From positions 744,001 to 808,000 of the forward strand of contig NZ_BNGS01000003.1 of the NCBI RefSeq assembly GCF_014905555.1: a DNA stretch of 64,000 bases, read 5' to 3'. This document shows positions 42,673 through 52,356 of this stretch, one piece after another (positions within the stretch are counted from its first letter, which is position 1; every line of letters begins with the position of its first letter). The notes below the pieces were generated by a model. It was not told where the DNA came from and searched no databases. It saw only the letters and a list, made by a program, of their open reading frames with translations. The position numbers and the translations under genes are program-made. This DNA comes from Streptomyces sp. Y2F8-2. GTDB taxonomy: Bacteria > Actinomycetota > Actinomycetes > Streptomycetales > Streptomycetaceae.

Positions 42673-43352
42673 CGGGCACCTGCTTCAGCCAGGATGCCGC
42701 CCCGCAGCTCGTGGCGGCGGTCGGCCTGCTCCGCCACGGACAGATCGTGGGTGACCAGCAACAGGGCGCAGTCCCGGTCACGGGCCGCTGCGAACAGAAG
42801 GCGAGCGACCTCGTCCTTGGCGTCCGGGTCGAGGGCACCGGTGGGCTCGTCCGCGAGGAGCACTGCCGGACGGGTGATGAGGGCGCGAGCGACGGCGGTG
42901 CGCTGGCGTTCGCCACCGGAGAGCATGCCGGTGGGGGTCGATCCGGCGGGAACGCCGAGTTCGTCGAGCAGCGCGGTCGCCTCTCGGCGGGCGTCGGACT
43001 GACGTTCGTTGTCGAGCAGGAGGGGAAGGGCGACGTTCTCCACCGGGCTGAGTTCGGGAAGGAGTTCACCGAACTGGAAGACCATGCTCATCGTCTCCCG
43101 CCGGGCCTGGGCGAGGGCGGTCGGTTTGAGGCGGGTGATCTCCCGGCCTCCTGCGGTGATGGTCCCGGTCTGTGGCTTGATCAGGCCCAGGATGCACATC
43201 AGGAGCGTGGATTTGCCGGAGCCGCTCGGCCCGGTGACTGCGACGGACTCGCCCGGGCGGACGGACAGGTCGACGCCGTCGAGGAGGGTGCGCCCCCCGA
43301 CCTGGTAGCGCAGTCCGCTCACGCGGAGGCCGGATGAATCACCGTGTTTCAC
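42669..43352 (-). CDS. ABC transporter ATP-binding protein (LolD/MacB type)
   Basis: A 227-residue ATPase with Walker [11 protein letters not shown]-loop VFQFGELLPELSP, signature LSGGERQR, Walker B VLLADEPTGALD and switch His in VTHDLS. The MacB/LolD-family form matches the FtsX-type permease encoded next. The GTG at 43352 with GAGGAAC upstream is used; longer forms would run through the upstream hairpin. It is co-directional with the small secreted protein gene 91 bp upstream. Confidence 0.92.
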   Translation of the reverse strand: MKHGDSSGLRVSGLRYQVGGRTLLDGVDLSVRPGESVAVTGPSGSGKSTLLMCILGLIKPQTGTITAGGREITRLKPTALAQARRETMSMVFQFGELLPELSPVENVALPLLLDNERQSDARREATALLDELGVPAGSTPTGMLSGGERQRTAVARALITRPAVLLADEPTGALDPDAKDEVARLLFAAARDRDCALLLVTHDLSVAEQADRRHELRGGILAEAGAR

Positions 43353-43382
43353 AGGAAAATGTTCCTCGTCTCGGAAATGGGG

Positions 43383-43419
43383 CCGCCGCGCCGGTCCCAT
43401 ACGGGGGTCGGCGCGGCGG
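43383..43419 (-). terminator. Attenuator hairpin between secreted-protein and ABC genes
   Basis: CCGCCGCGCCG (43383-43393) pairs with CGGCGCGGCGG (43409-43419), with additional CCC/GGG pairing possible in the loop. Placed after the small gene and before the transporter, it would make the first gene the most abundant product. Confidence 0.65.
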
Positions 43420-43443
43420 AAGAAGCTACCGGGAAGAGTCCGG

Positions 43444-43794
43444 TTACGGGATCGTCCAGGTGGACGCGCAGTCGTCGGGCGTGCCGTCGTTCTCGTCACA
43501 CGCCTTGAACTTGTAAATGCGCGATCCGTCGCCGGAGTAGACGGTGGTGCCGGGACCGCTGTGGTTCCACAGGGTCCGCTTGGTGTCCGGGCTGGCCGTG
43601 CGGAAGTATTCGGCCTTCGCCGGATCGCCGTCGTTGCTGTTGTCCTTGATTGCGATCTTCCCGCTGTCGCCGCCGGCGGCGGGGGACCAGGCGTGGGCGC
43701 CGCCGCCGTAGGAGTCGGCCGCAATCGCGGTCGTGGTCGGGAGTATCAGCCCGGCAGCGAGAAGTGTGCCGGCGATGAACTTCAATCTGTGCAC
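43444..43794 (-). CDS. Small secreted protein, unknown family
   Basis: A 116-residue precursor: GTG start (MHRLKFIAGT) with a perfect AGGAGGT ribosome site, a Sec signal peptide (LLAAGLILPTTTAIA, cleavage around AIA-A), and a ~90-residue mature part. That part is rich in Gly, Asp, Ser and Asn (GGDSGKIAIKDNSNDGDP) and ends with two Cys (KACDENDGTPDDC) that may form a disulfide. I do not recognise the family. It is the first gene of an operon with an ABC transporter, so it may be a secreted effector, or a substrate or sensor of the transporter; this is inference. Confidence 0.85.
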   Translation of the reverse strand: MHRLKFIAGTLLAAGLILPTTTAIAADSYGGGAHAWSPAAGGDSGKIAIKDNSNDGDPAKAEYFRTASPDTKRTLWNHSGPGTTVYSGDGSRIYKFKACDENDGTPDDCASTWTIP

Positions 43795-44541
43795 CTGTGA
43801 ACCTCCTGTGGGGTTTGAGGTGATCAACGTAGGCACATGTGGGAAGCGGGGCCAGAAGGATTTATTGGGTTGACTGTGATTCGGACAATCAGTCGAACAG
43901 GCTGGATGCCTTATACCGCTTGAGATGTGTGGCCTGAGTTCGGTCGATAGTTGTCAGAGGTTGACCGGTTCTTTCCGTGCTCTTGGTCGGCGGAATACCC
44001 GATTCCATCAGAGGCGGAGTATTCGATTCCAAATAGAGCCCGTGGTGCGAATTCGGTGAGGCGTGCTCATCGAGCGACCCGAGTGATGATTCAGCCGCTC
44101 AGGAGACTGTCTTTCAGCCACTGGCGGCAGCCGGGAGGCGTTGGGGGGTGGCGGCCGGCGGCCCCGGTGCGGGCGGGACTCGCGGTCGAAGACGCCCGGG
44201 CGGGATCAGCGAGGACGGGGCGGCGCGGCCAGGGAGGACTGCGTGCAGGTCCTGCTCGAAGCGGGGCACGGTGGTGGCGCGCGGGGCACGTCGGGTGACC
44301 TTCGCCAGGACTGGCCGGACGGTCCGCTGGTAGCCGGCCTACAGGTGGCGGAGGGGGGTGCGGCTGCCTGCGGCCTGCTGCTCGTGGCCGCGTACGCCGA
44401 GCGGCGGGCGTGGCTGAACGCCCTTGTCACTGCCCTCAGTTCGGCTCGGTGCGGGACGTGGCCGGGAAGACGGGCCTGCCGAAGACCGCCGACTCCCGGC
44501 GTCCCGGCCCGGTCGGTGAGGCCGTCAGGGACGCCCCTTGA
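43795..44541. other. AT-richer gene-free interval
   Basis: About 750 bp. 43855-44100 is conspicuously AT-richer than the rest of the window. On the minus strand, TTGTCC and ATAAAT with a 17-bp spacer (about 43861-43889) are a possible promoter for the secreted protein. 44100-44541 is GC-rich with scrambled coding-like stretches and no recognisable gene, consistent with decay of inserted DNA. Confidence 0.5.
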
Positions 44542-44748
44542 CGCACCTCGGCCCTCGACCACCGCCGCTGGAAGACGGCTGGAACTGCCCGCGCGTCCGC
44601 CGCCATCACGCTGCGGATCTACGCCCGGCTTTGGCCGGGAGAAGAAGACCGCACCCGGGCCGTCATGGACGCCGTGTTCGGCGGCCTGCGGTCCGGGTGC
44701 GGACAGGGGGACACTGCAACCAACGTAATCGCAGGTCAGAGGGCATGA
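44542..44748 (+). pseudogene. C-terminal remnant of a tyrosine-type integrase
   Basis: The frame from 44542 to the TGA at 44746-44748 reads ...ARASAAITLRIYARLWPG, then EEDRTRAVMDAVFGG and a short tail. This is the end of a phage/plasmid tyrosine recombinase, with the catalytic Tyr in RIYARLWP (compare the usual DTYGHLWPDSEDRTR). There is no start, and no Arg-His-Arg catalytic part upstream, where the frame is broken. It abuts sodN tail to tail with 7 bp between stops. It is a relic of an integrative element. Confidence 0.72.
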
Positions 44749-44755
44749 TTCAAGA

Positions 44756-45151
44756 TCAGGCCTTCTTGGTCTCCCAGAAGATCTTGTCGATTTGGGCGAT
44801 GTAGTCCAGCGCCTTCTGGCCCGTCGCCGGGTCCGTCGAGCCCTTGGCGGCCGAGAGGGCCTTCAGGGTGTCGTTGACCAGCTGGTGCAGCTCCGGGTAC
44901 TTCTCGAAGTGCGGGGCCTTGAAGTAGTCGCTCCACAGCACCGACACGTGGTGCTTGGCGAGCTCGGCACGCTGCTCCTTGATGGTGGTGGCGCGCGCCT
45001 GGAAGTGCGGGTCGTCGTTGGCGGCCATCTTCTCCTGGATGGCCTTCACCGACTCCGCCTCGATGCGGGCCTGGGCCGGGTCGTAGACACCACAGGGGAG
45101 GTCGCAGTGGGCGCTGACCTTGACCTTCGGGGCAAACAGGCGGGAGAGCAT
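44756..45151 (-). CDS. sodN: Nickel-containing superoxide dismutase precursor
   Basis: Dismutates superoxide with a Ni centre in the N-terminal hook. The 131-residue precursor has a 14-residue leader (MLSRLFAPKVKVSA) that must be removed to expose His1 of HCDLPCGVY, whose His1, Cys2 and Cys6 are the nickel ligands. The mature enzyme is 117 residues, the family's exact length. The ATG at 45151 is preferred over an in-frame ATG nine codons upstream. It diverges from sodX, the probable maturation protease. The downstream side is occupied by an integrase remnant. Confidence 0.97.
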   Translation of the reverse strand: MLSRLFAPKVKVSAHCDLPCGVYDPAQARIEAESVKAIQEKMAANDDPHFQARATTIKEQRAELAKHHVSVLWSDYFKAPHFEKYPELHQLVNDTLKALSAAKGSTDPATGQKALDYIAQIDKIFWETKKA

Positions 45152-45294
45152 GAAGCTGTCCTTCCTCGTGATCGTCATCTCAGGTGGGACATTACTCCGT
45201 AGGGGACCGGTTTTGGCGAGTGCCCCCAGGGGCTTACGCCAAAAGTCCAGGGTGAGACTGGGACTGGTGGAGGAACGGACCGGGGAGGTGCCGG

Positions 45295-45732
45295 ATGATG
45301 CCGGAGCTGTCACAGGAGACCGAACGCACGAGGGCGTTGCTGCCGCTGGGGGTGGCGGAGGTCACAGGGCCGTCCATGGTGCCCACGCTCCAGCACGGGG
45401 ACCGGCTGCTCCTGCAGTACGGGGCCCGGGTGCGACCCGGTGACGTCATCGTGCTGCGTCACCCCTTCCAGCAGGACCTGCTGGTGGTCAAGCGTGCCGT
45501 GGAGCTGCGCGAGGGCGGCTGGTGGGTGCTCGGCGACAATCCGTACGCGGGTGGGGACAGCACCGACTACGGCACCGTTCCCGAGGAACTGGTCCTCGGG
45601 AAGGTGTGGTTCCGTTACCGCCCGCTCAGGGACGGTCAGCGCTCGGCCTTCGCGCTGCTGCGCTGGGTGCTCTCCGCCGCCCGGCCCGTGTTCTCCGACC
45701 GGTCCGCCTCCAGGCGCTTGCGGGCCCGGTAG
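45295..45732 (+). CDS. sodX: SodX, signal-peptidase-like NiSOD maturation protease
   Basis: A 145-residue S24/S26-type serine peptidase that is thought to cleave the NiSOD leader. The catalytic Ser is in VTGPSMVPTL and the catalytic Lys in DLLVVKRAVEL; GDNPYAGGDSTDYG is the conserved signal-peptidase box. There is no membrane anchor, consistent with a cytoplasmic substrate. The start ATG ATG at 45295/45298 follows GGGGAGG. Its last ~97 bp overlap the 3' end of the opposing CGNR gene. Confidence 0.92.
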   Translation: MMPELSQETERTRALLPLGVAEVTGPSMVPTLQHGDRLLLQYGARVRPGDVIVLRHPFQQDLLVVKRAVELREGGWWVLGDNPYAGGDSTDYGTVPEELVLGKVWFRYRPLRDGQRSAFALLRWVLSAARPVFSDRSASRRLRAR

Positions 45733-46265
45733 GCCGCCACGTTCGCGCGCGTCGCGCAGCGGTCCGAGCAGTAGCGCCGGGAGCGGTTCGTCGAGGTGTC
45801 GAGGTAGGCGTTACGGCAGGGAGCCGCCTCACACAGGCCCAGGCGGTCCACGCCGTACTCGGTGAGGTGGAACGCCAGCCCCATCGCGGCGATGGCCGCG
45901 TAGCCCGCGGTCGCGTTCGACGGGTGGTCCGCGAGGTGCATGTGCCACAGGGGGCGGCCGTCGTCGTCCCGGTGGTCGTGCCCGGAGATCTGCGGGCTCA
46001 CCGGGAATTCGAGGAGAAGGGAGTTCAGCAGGTCCACGGCGAGCGTCTCCTCACCCCGGTCCGCCGCCTCGAAGACCGAGCGCAGCCGGGCCCGGACCGA
46101 GCGGAAGCGGGTCACATCGGCGTCGGTGGCACGGCGGGCCGCCGACTGGTTGCCCCCGAAGAGGTCGCGGACGGCCTCCACCGAGGTCAGCGAGTCCTTG
46201 CCCCGGGCCGGTTCCTCGCTGTTCACGAGACGTACGGCGTAGTCCGAGTAATAGGCCAGTTCCAC
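45636..46265 (-). CDS. CGNR zinc-finger (ABATE-domain) protein
   Basis: A 209-residue protein with an N-terminal ABATE domain (DYAVRLVNSEEPARGKDSLTSVEAVRDLFG) and a C-terminal CGNR-type zinc finger (LGLCEAAPCRNAYLDTSTNRSRRYCSDRCATRANVAAYRARKR) with four Cys. These are stress-linked putative transcription or RNA-binding factors. A ~25-residue low-complexity tail (LEADRSENTGRAAESTQRSS) follows and is encoded antisense to the end of sodX. GTG start at 46265. Confidence 0.9.
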   Translation of the reverse strand: MELAYYSDYAVRLVNSEEPARGKDSLTSVEAVRDLFGGNQSAARRATDADVTRFRSVRARLRSVFEAADRGEETLAVDLLNSLLLEFPVSPQISGHDHRDDDGRPLWHMHLADHPSNATAGYAAIAAMGLAFHLTEYGVDRLGLCEAAPCRNAYLDTSTNRSRRYCSDRCATRANVAAYRARKRLEADRSENTGRAAESTQRSSAKAER

Positions 46266-46366
46266 TTGTAGTCCTTACGAAGGCGCTCTATCGTCGTGCG
46301 TGCGATGCGTAACAGATGACCCTGCCTCCAGGGTATTACGCGGTTCTGTGAAGAAGGGGGCTTCCC

Positions 46367-47137
46367 ATGGACACAACGACCGGATCCACGACGGGCACCG
46401 ACTGGCAGGCCTGGCAGAAGAGCTGGGACCGCCAGCAGGAGTGGTACATGCCCGACCGCGAGGAACGCTTCCGGATCATGCTCGACATGGTCGAGGCGTT
46501 CGTGGGCACCGAACCCCGTGTGCTCGACCTCGCGTGCGGCACCGGCAGCATCACCGCCCGGCTCCTCGCCCGCTTCCCGAACGCCACCAGCACCGGAGTC
46601 GACCTGGACCCCGCCCTGCTCACCATCGCGCGCGGCACGTTCGAGGGCGACGACCGCGTCACGTTCGTCGAGGCGGACCTCAAGGACCCCGACTGGCCGG
46701 CGCGCCTGCCGTACGAGGCGTACGACGCCGTCCTCACCGCCACGGCCCTCCACTGGCTGCGCGACGAGCCCCTCGAGGCCCTCTACGGCCGGATCGCGGA
46801 ACTCGTCCGCTACGGCGGCGTCTTCATGAACGCCGACCACATGATCGACGACACCACGCCCCGGATCAACGCGGCCGAAAGCGCCCAGCGGCACGCCCGC
46901 ATGGATCAGGCCATGCGCGACGGCGCCCTCGACTGGGCCGAGTGGTGGGCGCTGGCCGCCAAGGACCCCGTCCTCGCCGCGCCCACCGCCCGTCGTTTCG
47001 AGATCTACGGCGCCCACGCCGACGGCGACATGCCCTCCGCCGCCTGGCACGCGCGCGTACTGCGCGAGAAGGGCTTCGCCGAGGCCCGCCCGGTGTGGTG
47101 CTCCCCGTCGGACACGCTGCTGCTGGCCCTCAAGTAG
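46367..47137 (+). CDS. Class I SAM-dependent methyltransferase
   Basis: A 256-residue Rossmann-fold methyltransferase. Motif I is VLDLACGTGSITARLLA and motif II is STGVDLDPALLTIARG. VTFVEADLKDP and VLTATALHWL are the following motifs, and the protein ends with TLLLALK. An N-terminal W-rich segment (WQAWQKSWDRQQEWYMPDREER) is conserved among such proteins of unknown substrate. Expressed alone, from an ATG with GAAGGGGG upstream. Confidence 0.9.
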   Translation: MDTTTGSTTGTDWQAWQKSWDRQQEWYMPDREERFRIMLDMVEAFVGTEPRVLDLACGTGSITARLLARFPNATSTGVDLDPALLTIARGTFEGDDRVTFVEADLKDPDWPARLPYEAYDAVLTATALHWLRDEPLEALYGRIAELVRYGGVFMNADHMIDDTTPRINAAESAQRHARMDQAMRDGALDWAEWWALAAKDPVLAAPTARRFEIYGAHADGDMPSAAWHARVLREKGFAEARPVWCSPSDTLLLALK

Positions 47138-47236
47138 GGCCGAATGTCTGCCTGCTGTGCCGCGCGAATTCCCTTGATCCTCGTCGCCGCCGTCGTTGGC
47201 TGATCACCAGGGAGCGCGCCTGGCGAAGGGGGAAGT

Positions 47237-47593
47237 GTGCGCAGCAAGTTGCTCGGCGCCCTGGCACCCGTTGGTCTCGCGGCTGCCGCGATCGTTCCGC
47301 TCACCGCCGGTACGGCATCTGCCGACCCGCCGTGTGCCGAGGACGTGTACGGCAAGAAGGTGTATTCGGGAAGCCAGGAGGGCTACCAGATCGATGTGAC
47401 GCTCAACCGTTGCAACCGGCCGACCCGGGCGATGGCGAAGTGCGCGGCCCTCGGCGGATCCGGGATCAACTACGGCCCCACCGTCACACACGGAACCAGC
47501 AGGACCGACTTGTGCGCCCGGGGTTCGCAGATGGTGGACGAGGGATGGCAGGTCTACTACGGCGGCAAGTGGAACAACCGCTGGGTGGGCTGA
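47237..47593 (+). CDS. Small secreted cysteine-containing protein
   Basis: A 118-residue precursor with a Sec signal peptide ([20 protein letters not shown], cleavage after TASA-D). The mature part has four Cys (PPCAED, NRCNRP, AKCAAL, DLCARG), allowing two disulfides, and a C-terminal aromatic stretch ([16 protein letters not shown]). No family is recognised. The GTG start has GAAGGGGGAA upstream. It is followed at once by a strong terminator, so it is a single-gene unit. Confidence 0.82.
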   Translation: MRSKLLGALAPVGLAAAAIVPLTAGTASADPPCAEDVYGKKVYSGSQEGYQIDVTLNRCNRPTRAMAKCAALGGSGINYGPTVTHGTSRTDLCARGSQMVDEGWQVYYGGKWNNRWVG

Positions 47594-47604
47594 TCCTGCA
47601 GCAG

Positions 47605-47637
47605 AGTGGCCCCCATGTCGCGGACATGGGGGCCACT
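47605..47637. terminator. Bidirectional terminator
   Basis: AGTGGCCCCCATGTC (47605-47619) pairs perfectly with GACATGGGGGCCACT (47623-47637), loop GCG. It lies between the secreted-protein gene and the convergent amino-acid ABC operon. Confidence 0.92.
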
Positions 47638-47656
47638 TTCGTGTGTCTCGAGCCGT

Positions 47657-48454
47657 CTACAGGACCTTCGACAGGAAGGACTTCGTCCGTTCGTGCTGGG
47701 GGTTCGTCAGGACCTCACGCGGGTGGCCGGCCTCGACCACCACACCGTCGTCCATGAAGACGAGCGAGTCGCCGACCTCCCGGGCGAAGCCCATCTCGTG
47801 CGTGACGACGATCATCGTCATGCCGTCCTCCGCGAGGTCCCGCATGACGTCGAGGACCTCGCCGACCAGCTCCGGGTCGAGGGCCGAGGTCGGCTCGTCG
47901 AAGAGCATCAGCTTGGGCTCCATCGCCAGCGCGCGGGCGATGGCGACACGCTGCTGCTGGCCGCCGGAGAGCTGGGCGGGGTAGTGGCCGGTACGGTCAC
48001 CGAGGCCGACCCGGTCCAGCAGCCGCTGCGCCCGCTCGCGGGCGGCGGCCCTGCTCTCGCGCTTGACCTGGACCGGCGCCTCCATGACGTTCTCCAACGC
48101 CGTCATGTGCGGGAAGAGGTTGAAGCGCTGGAACACCATGCCGATGTCCCGTCGCTGCGCCGCGACCTCCTTCTCCTTCAGCTCGAAGAGCTTGTCGCCC
48201 TTCTGCCGGTAGCCGACCAGGTCCCCGTCGACGTACAGCCGCCCGGCGCTGATCTTCTCCAGGTGGTTGATGCACCGCAGGAAGGTGGACTTGCCCGAGC
48301 CGGAGGGGCCGATGAGGCAGAACACCTCCCGCGGGTTCACCTCGAGGTCGATGCCCTTGAGGATGTGCGCCGACCCGAAGGACTTGTGGACGCCCTCTGC
48401 CTTGACCATCGGGCCGCCGCCGCTCTTGGCGACGTCCTTGCCGAGACTGCTCAT
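47657..48454 (-). CDS. Polar amino-acid ABC transporter, ATP-binding protein
   Basis: A 265-residue GlnQ/HisP-type ATPase: Walker [11 protein letters not shown]-loop [12 protein letters not shown], signature LSGGQQQR, Walker [15 protein letters not shown] and switch [10 protein letters not shown] (the EMGFAREV block is specific to amino-acid importers). It overlaps the permease stop by 4 bp (ATGA) and is the last gene of a binding-protein/permease/ATPase operon. Confidence 0.94.
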   Translation of the reverse strand: MSSLGKDVAKSGGGPMVKAEGVHKSFGSAHILKGIDLEVNPREVFCLIGPSGSGKSTFLRCINHLEKISAGRLYVDGDLVGYRQKGDKLFELKEKEVAAQRRDIGMVFQRFNLFPHMTALENVMEAPVQVKRESRAAARERAQRLLDRVGLGDRTGHYPAQLSGGQQQRVAIARALAMEPKLMLFDEPTSALDPELVGEVLDVMRDLAEDGMTMIVVTHEMGFAREVGDSLVFMDDGVVVEAGHPREVLTNPQHERTKSFLSKVL

Positions 48455-49380
48455 CGGGCCACCTCCGGGCGGCGGAACGAACCGAACAGGCGGAGGTTCC
48501 TCTTCAGCCGCTGCAGCGGGGTCGGCGGCAGGTTGCGCGTCGAACCGCGGGCGTAGCGGCGTTCGATGTAGTACTGGACGATGCTGAAGATCGTGGTCAG
48601 GATCAGGTACCAGATCGACGCCACGAAGTACATCTCCACGACCGCCAGCGAGGTGCTGGAGATGTCCTGGGACCGCTTGATGAGCTCGTTGAACTGGACC
48701 GCGTAGGCGAGCGACGAGGTCTTCAGCATGTTGATGAACTCGTTGCCCGTCGGCGGGACGATCACCCGCATCGCCTGCGGGAGGATCACGCGCCGCAGGG
48801 TCTGACCGTGGGTCATGCCCAGCGCGTGCGACGCCTCCGTCTGCCCCTCGTCCACCGACTGGATGCCCGCGCGCACGATCTCCGCCATGTACGCGGCCTC
48901 GTTCAGGCCGAGGCCCAGCAGAGCCGTCAGGAACGGCGTCATCACCTGGTTCATCTCGTCCTTGTAGAACCCCAGGTTCAGGATGGGGAACACGAGTGCG
49001 ATGTTGTACCAGAGGAGCAGCTGGACCAGGACCGGGGTGCCGCGGAAGAACCAGATGTAGAACCAGGACACCGTGCTGGTGACCGGGTTCGACGACATCC
49101 GCATCACCGCGAGGACGACGCCCAGGGCGAGGCCGAGCACCATGGCGAGCACCGAGATGTACAGCGTGTGCCAGGCGCCGGAAAGGATCGTCCCGTCCGT
49201 GAGGTAGTCCGGGATCACGCTGTAGTTGATCTTCGCGTTGGAGAACGCGATCCCGATCAGCACCACCACGGCGACGACCAGGACGCCGGCCACCCAGCGC
49301 CCGTAGTGGCGCACCGGTATGGCCTTGATCTGCTCCGGCGGCACCGTTGGCGCCGGAATCTTGTCGACAGTGTCAGTCAC
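48451..49380 (-). CDS. Polar amino-acid ABC transporter, permease
   Basis: A 309-residue HisM/GlnP-type permease. The conserved family block [40 protein letters not shown], and the EAA-like loop [35 protein letters not shown] are visible. A single permease suggests a homodimer. GTG start at 49380. The long hydrophilic C-terminus ([16 protein letters not shown]) is cytoplasmic. Confidence 0.94.
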   Translation of the reverse strand: MTDTVDKIPAPTVPPEQIKAIPVRHYGRWVAGVLVVAVVVLIGIAFSNAKINYSVIPDYLTDGTILSGAWHTLYISVLAMVLGLALGVVLAVMRMSSNPVTSTVSWFYIWFFRGTPVLVQLLLWYNIALVFPILNLGFYKDEMNQVMTPFLTALLGLGLNEAAYMAEIVRAGIQSVDEGQTEASHALGMTHGQTLRRVILPQAMRVIVPPTGNEFINMLKTSSLAYAVQFNELIKRSQDISSTSLAVVEMYFVASIWYLILTTIFSIVQYYIERRYARGSTRNLPPTPLQRLKRNLRLFGSFRRPEVAR

Positions 49381-49409
49381 GGTGACTGCCCTTCAGTGTT
49401 GCGTGGGGC

Positions 49410-50378
49410 TCAGGAGCCGCCGTTGATCTTCGCGTCGGTCACCGCGCCGTCCGTGACGTTCCACTTCTGGAGGATCTTCTGGTACTCGCCGCTCTTGATG
49501 ATCGCGCTCATGGCCGCCTGGAGGGCGTCGCGCAGCTGGGTGTTCTCCTTGCTGACCGCGATGCCGTACGGACCCGCCTCGATCTGGTCGCCGACGACCT
49601 CGAAGTCCTTGCCGCCGCCCGAGGTCTTCGCGTTGTAGGCCGCGACCGGGAAGTCGTTCAGGTCGGCGACGGACGCGCCCTGCTTCAGACGGAGCAGCGC
49701 CTCGGGGTCGGTGTCGAAGGTCTGCAGCGTGATGGGCTTCTTGCCGTCCTTCGTGCACTTCGTGTTCTGCGCCTTGGCGACGCCCTCGGACGTGGTGCCC
49801 TGCTGCAGGGCCACCACCTTGCCGCACAGGTCGTCCAGCGACTTGACGCCCTTCGGGTTGCCCTTCTGGACGAGGATCGAGGTGCCGGCGGTGAAGTAGT
49901 CGACGAAGTCGACGCCGTTGCCGATCTTCTTGCCGGTGTCGGAGTCGATGCCGTTCTGACGGTCCTTGGTGTCGTTCATCGCGGACATGATCACGTTGAA
50001 CCGCTTGGCCTGCAGGCCCAGGATGAGCTGGTTGAACTTGCCGTTCTGGAAGTCGAACTTCACGCCGAGCTGCTTGCCGAGGGCGTCCGCGATGTCCGGG
50101 TCGATGCCGACTGCCTTGCCGCCCTGCATGAACTCGACCGGCGCGTACGAGATGTCGGAGCCGACCTTGATGACGCCCGCGTCACGGATGTCCTTGGGGA
50201 GCTTGTCGGCGAGCGGCGCCGAGGACGTGGACGAACCGCCGCCGCTGTTGTCGGTGCTGCCCTTGTCCGTGTGGTCGCCGCAACCGGCCAGCACCAGGGT
50301 GCCCGCGACCGCGATGGCGCCGACCGCGGCTATTCGGGAGCGCGTGGCGGTCGTACGACGGGTGGAGCGTGCGGTCAT
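49410..50378 (-). CDS. Polar amino-acid ABC transporter, substrate-binding lipoprotein
   Basis: A 322-residue precursor: a twin-arginine-like N-terminus (STRRTTATRSR), a hydrophobic segment and a lipobox LVLAGCGD, then a family 3 binding fold (GVIKVGSDISYAPVEFMQGGKAVGIDPDIADAL; FNVIMSAMNDTKDRQ; LRLKQGASVADLNDFPVAAYNA). Such proteins bind glutamate, glutamine, cystine or similar; which one is not decidable. First gene of the three-gene operon, in the usual order. Confidence 0.93.
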   Translation of the reverse strand: MTARSTRRTTATRSRIAAVGAIAVAGTLVLAGCGDHTDKGSTDNSGGGSSTSSAPLADKLPKDIRDAGVIKVGSDISYAPVEFMQGGKAVGIDPDIADALGKQLGVKFDFQNGKFNQLILGLQAKRFNVIMSAMNDTKDRQNGIDSDTGKKIGNGVDFVDYFTAGTSILVQKGNPKGVKSLDDLCGKVVALQQGTTSEGVAKAQNTKCTKDGKKPITLQTFDTDPEALLRLKQGASVADLNDFPVAAYNAKTSGGGKDFEVVGDQIEAGPYGIAVSKENTQLRDALQAAMSAIIKSGEYQKILQKWNVTDGAVTDAKINGGS

Positions 50379-50919
50379 GGTGGGTTCCTCCGGCGGAATG
50401 GGGTTTGTGCCGACGGGGTCGACGAGTACACACACCTTCGGGCGTCGCGACCTCGTGTGATTGAGGCATCTTGCCAGTCGCACCGCGGCATTCAGGTGAC
50501 TCGCTATGTCAAAATCGGATAACGGGTGACCCCCGAACCGCCTCGGACGGCCGATTTCGGCCGCACCTTGTGCGGGAATCCTTTCTTCCGGCCGGAAGAT
50601 CTTCGGTGCATCTCACCATGCGGTCGGTCTCACGCCCGCCCGCGTGGTCGTGTGAGGGCGTGCAGTGGACTTGTCCACATTTTCGGCCATGAGTCATCTC
50701 ACCGGCGTGTGACCTTCGCGTTATGGACTCGTCCCGAGCACCATCCGTCCGGTAAGAAGGTGCCTTACACCCCTCATCCGGGGCTCAGGGCGCGTGTGCG
50801 GCGCGCCCGTCGCGTATGTGCCCTTACGCACCAGTCACGTGGGTCGTACGCGGTGCCCGCCCACCCCTCAACCAGGAGTGGTCACCCTCAAACCATGCAG
50901 ATCTAAGGGGTACAAGACA
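50379..50919. promoter_or_regulatory. Divergent control region, amino-acid ABC operon / malic enzyme
   Basis: 541 bp without a gene. A less GC-rich stretch around 50500-50525 (TATGTCAAAATCGGATAA) is a promoter candidate. AAGGGG (50906-50911) lies 8 nt before the GTG of malic enzyme and is its ribosome site. I could not identify an operator, riboswitch or terminator. Confidence 0.4.
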
Positions 50920-52143
<1,224 letters not shown>

Positions 52144-52152
52144 CGGCGCGCT

Positions 52153-52182
52153 GGGTGGGCGGGGTCTTCTCCCCGCCCACCC
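52153..52182 (+). terminator. Terminator of malic enzyme
   Basis: GGGTGGGCGGGG (52153-52164) pairs with CCCCGCCCACCC (52171-52182), loop TCTTCT. A short AGCAGGG tandem (three copies) lies at about 52276-52297 in the following spacer. Confidence 0.85.
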
Positions 52183-52356
52183 GCGTGGTGTGAAGCGCCG
52201 CGTCCCGGTCGGCGGTTGCAAGGCGCCCGGCGTCGGGGGTGGGCCGGGCGTTGGCTGCGCTTTCCGGCGGCAGGGGAGCAGGGAGCAGGGAGCAGGGACA
52301 CGCGTCACAGCCCGTCTCGGTTCCCTCCGCCAGGCGCGGAGCCTAATCTCAAGGTC

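Noticed and set aside
44141..44728. A ~195-codon gene in the scar region
   Set aside because: The frame gives no recognisable protein, and the integrase tail is in a different frame. Best read as degraded DNA.
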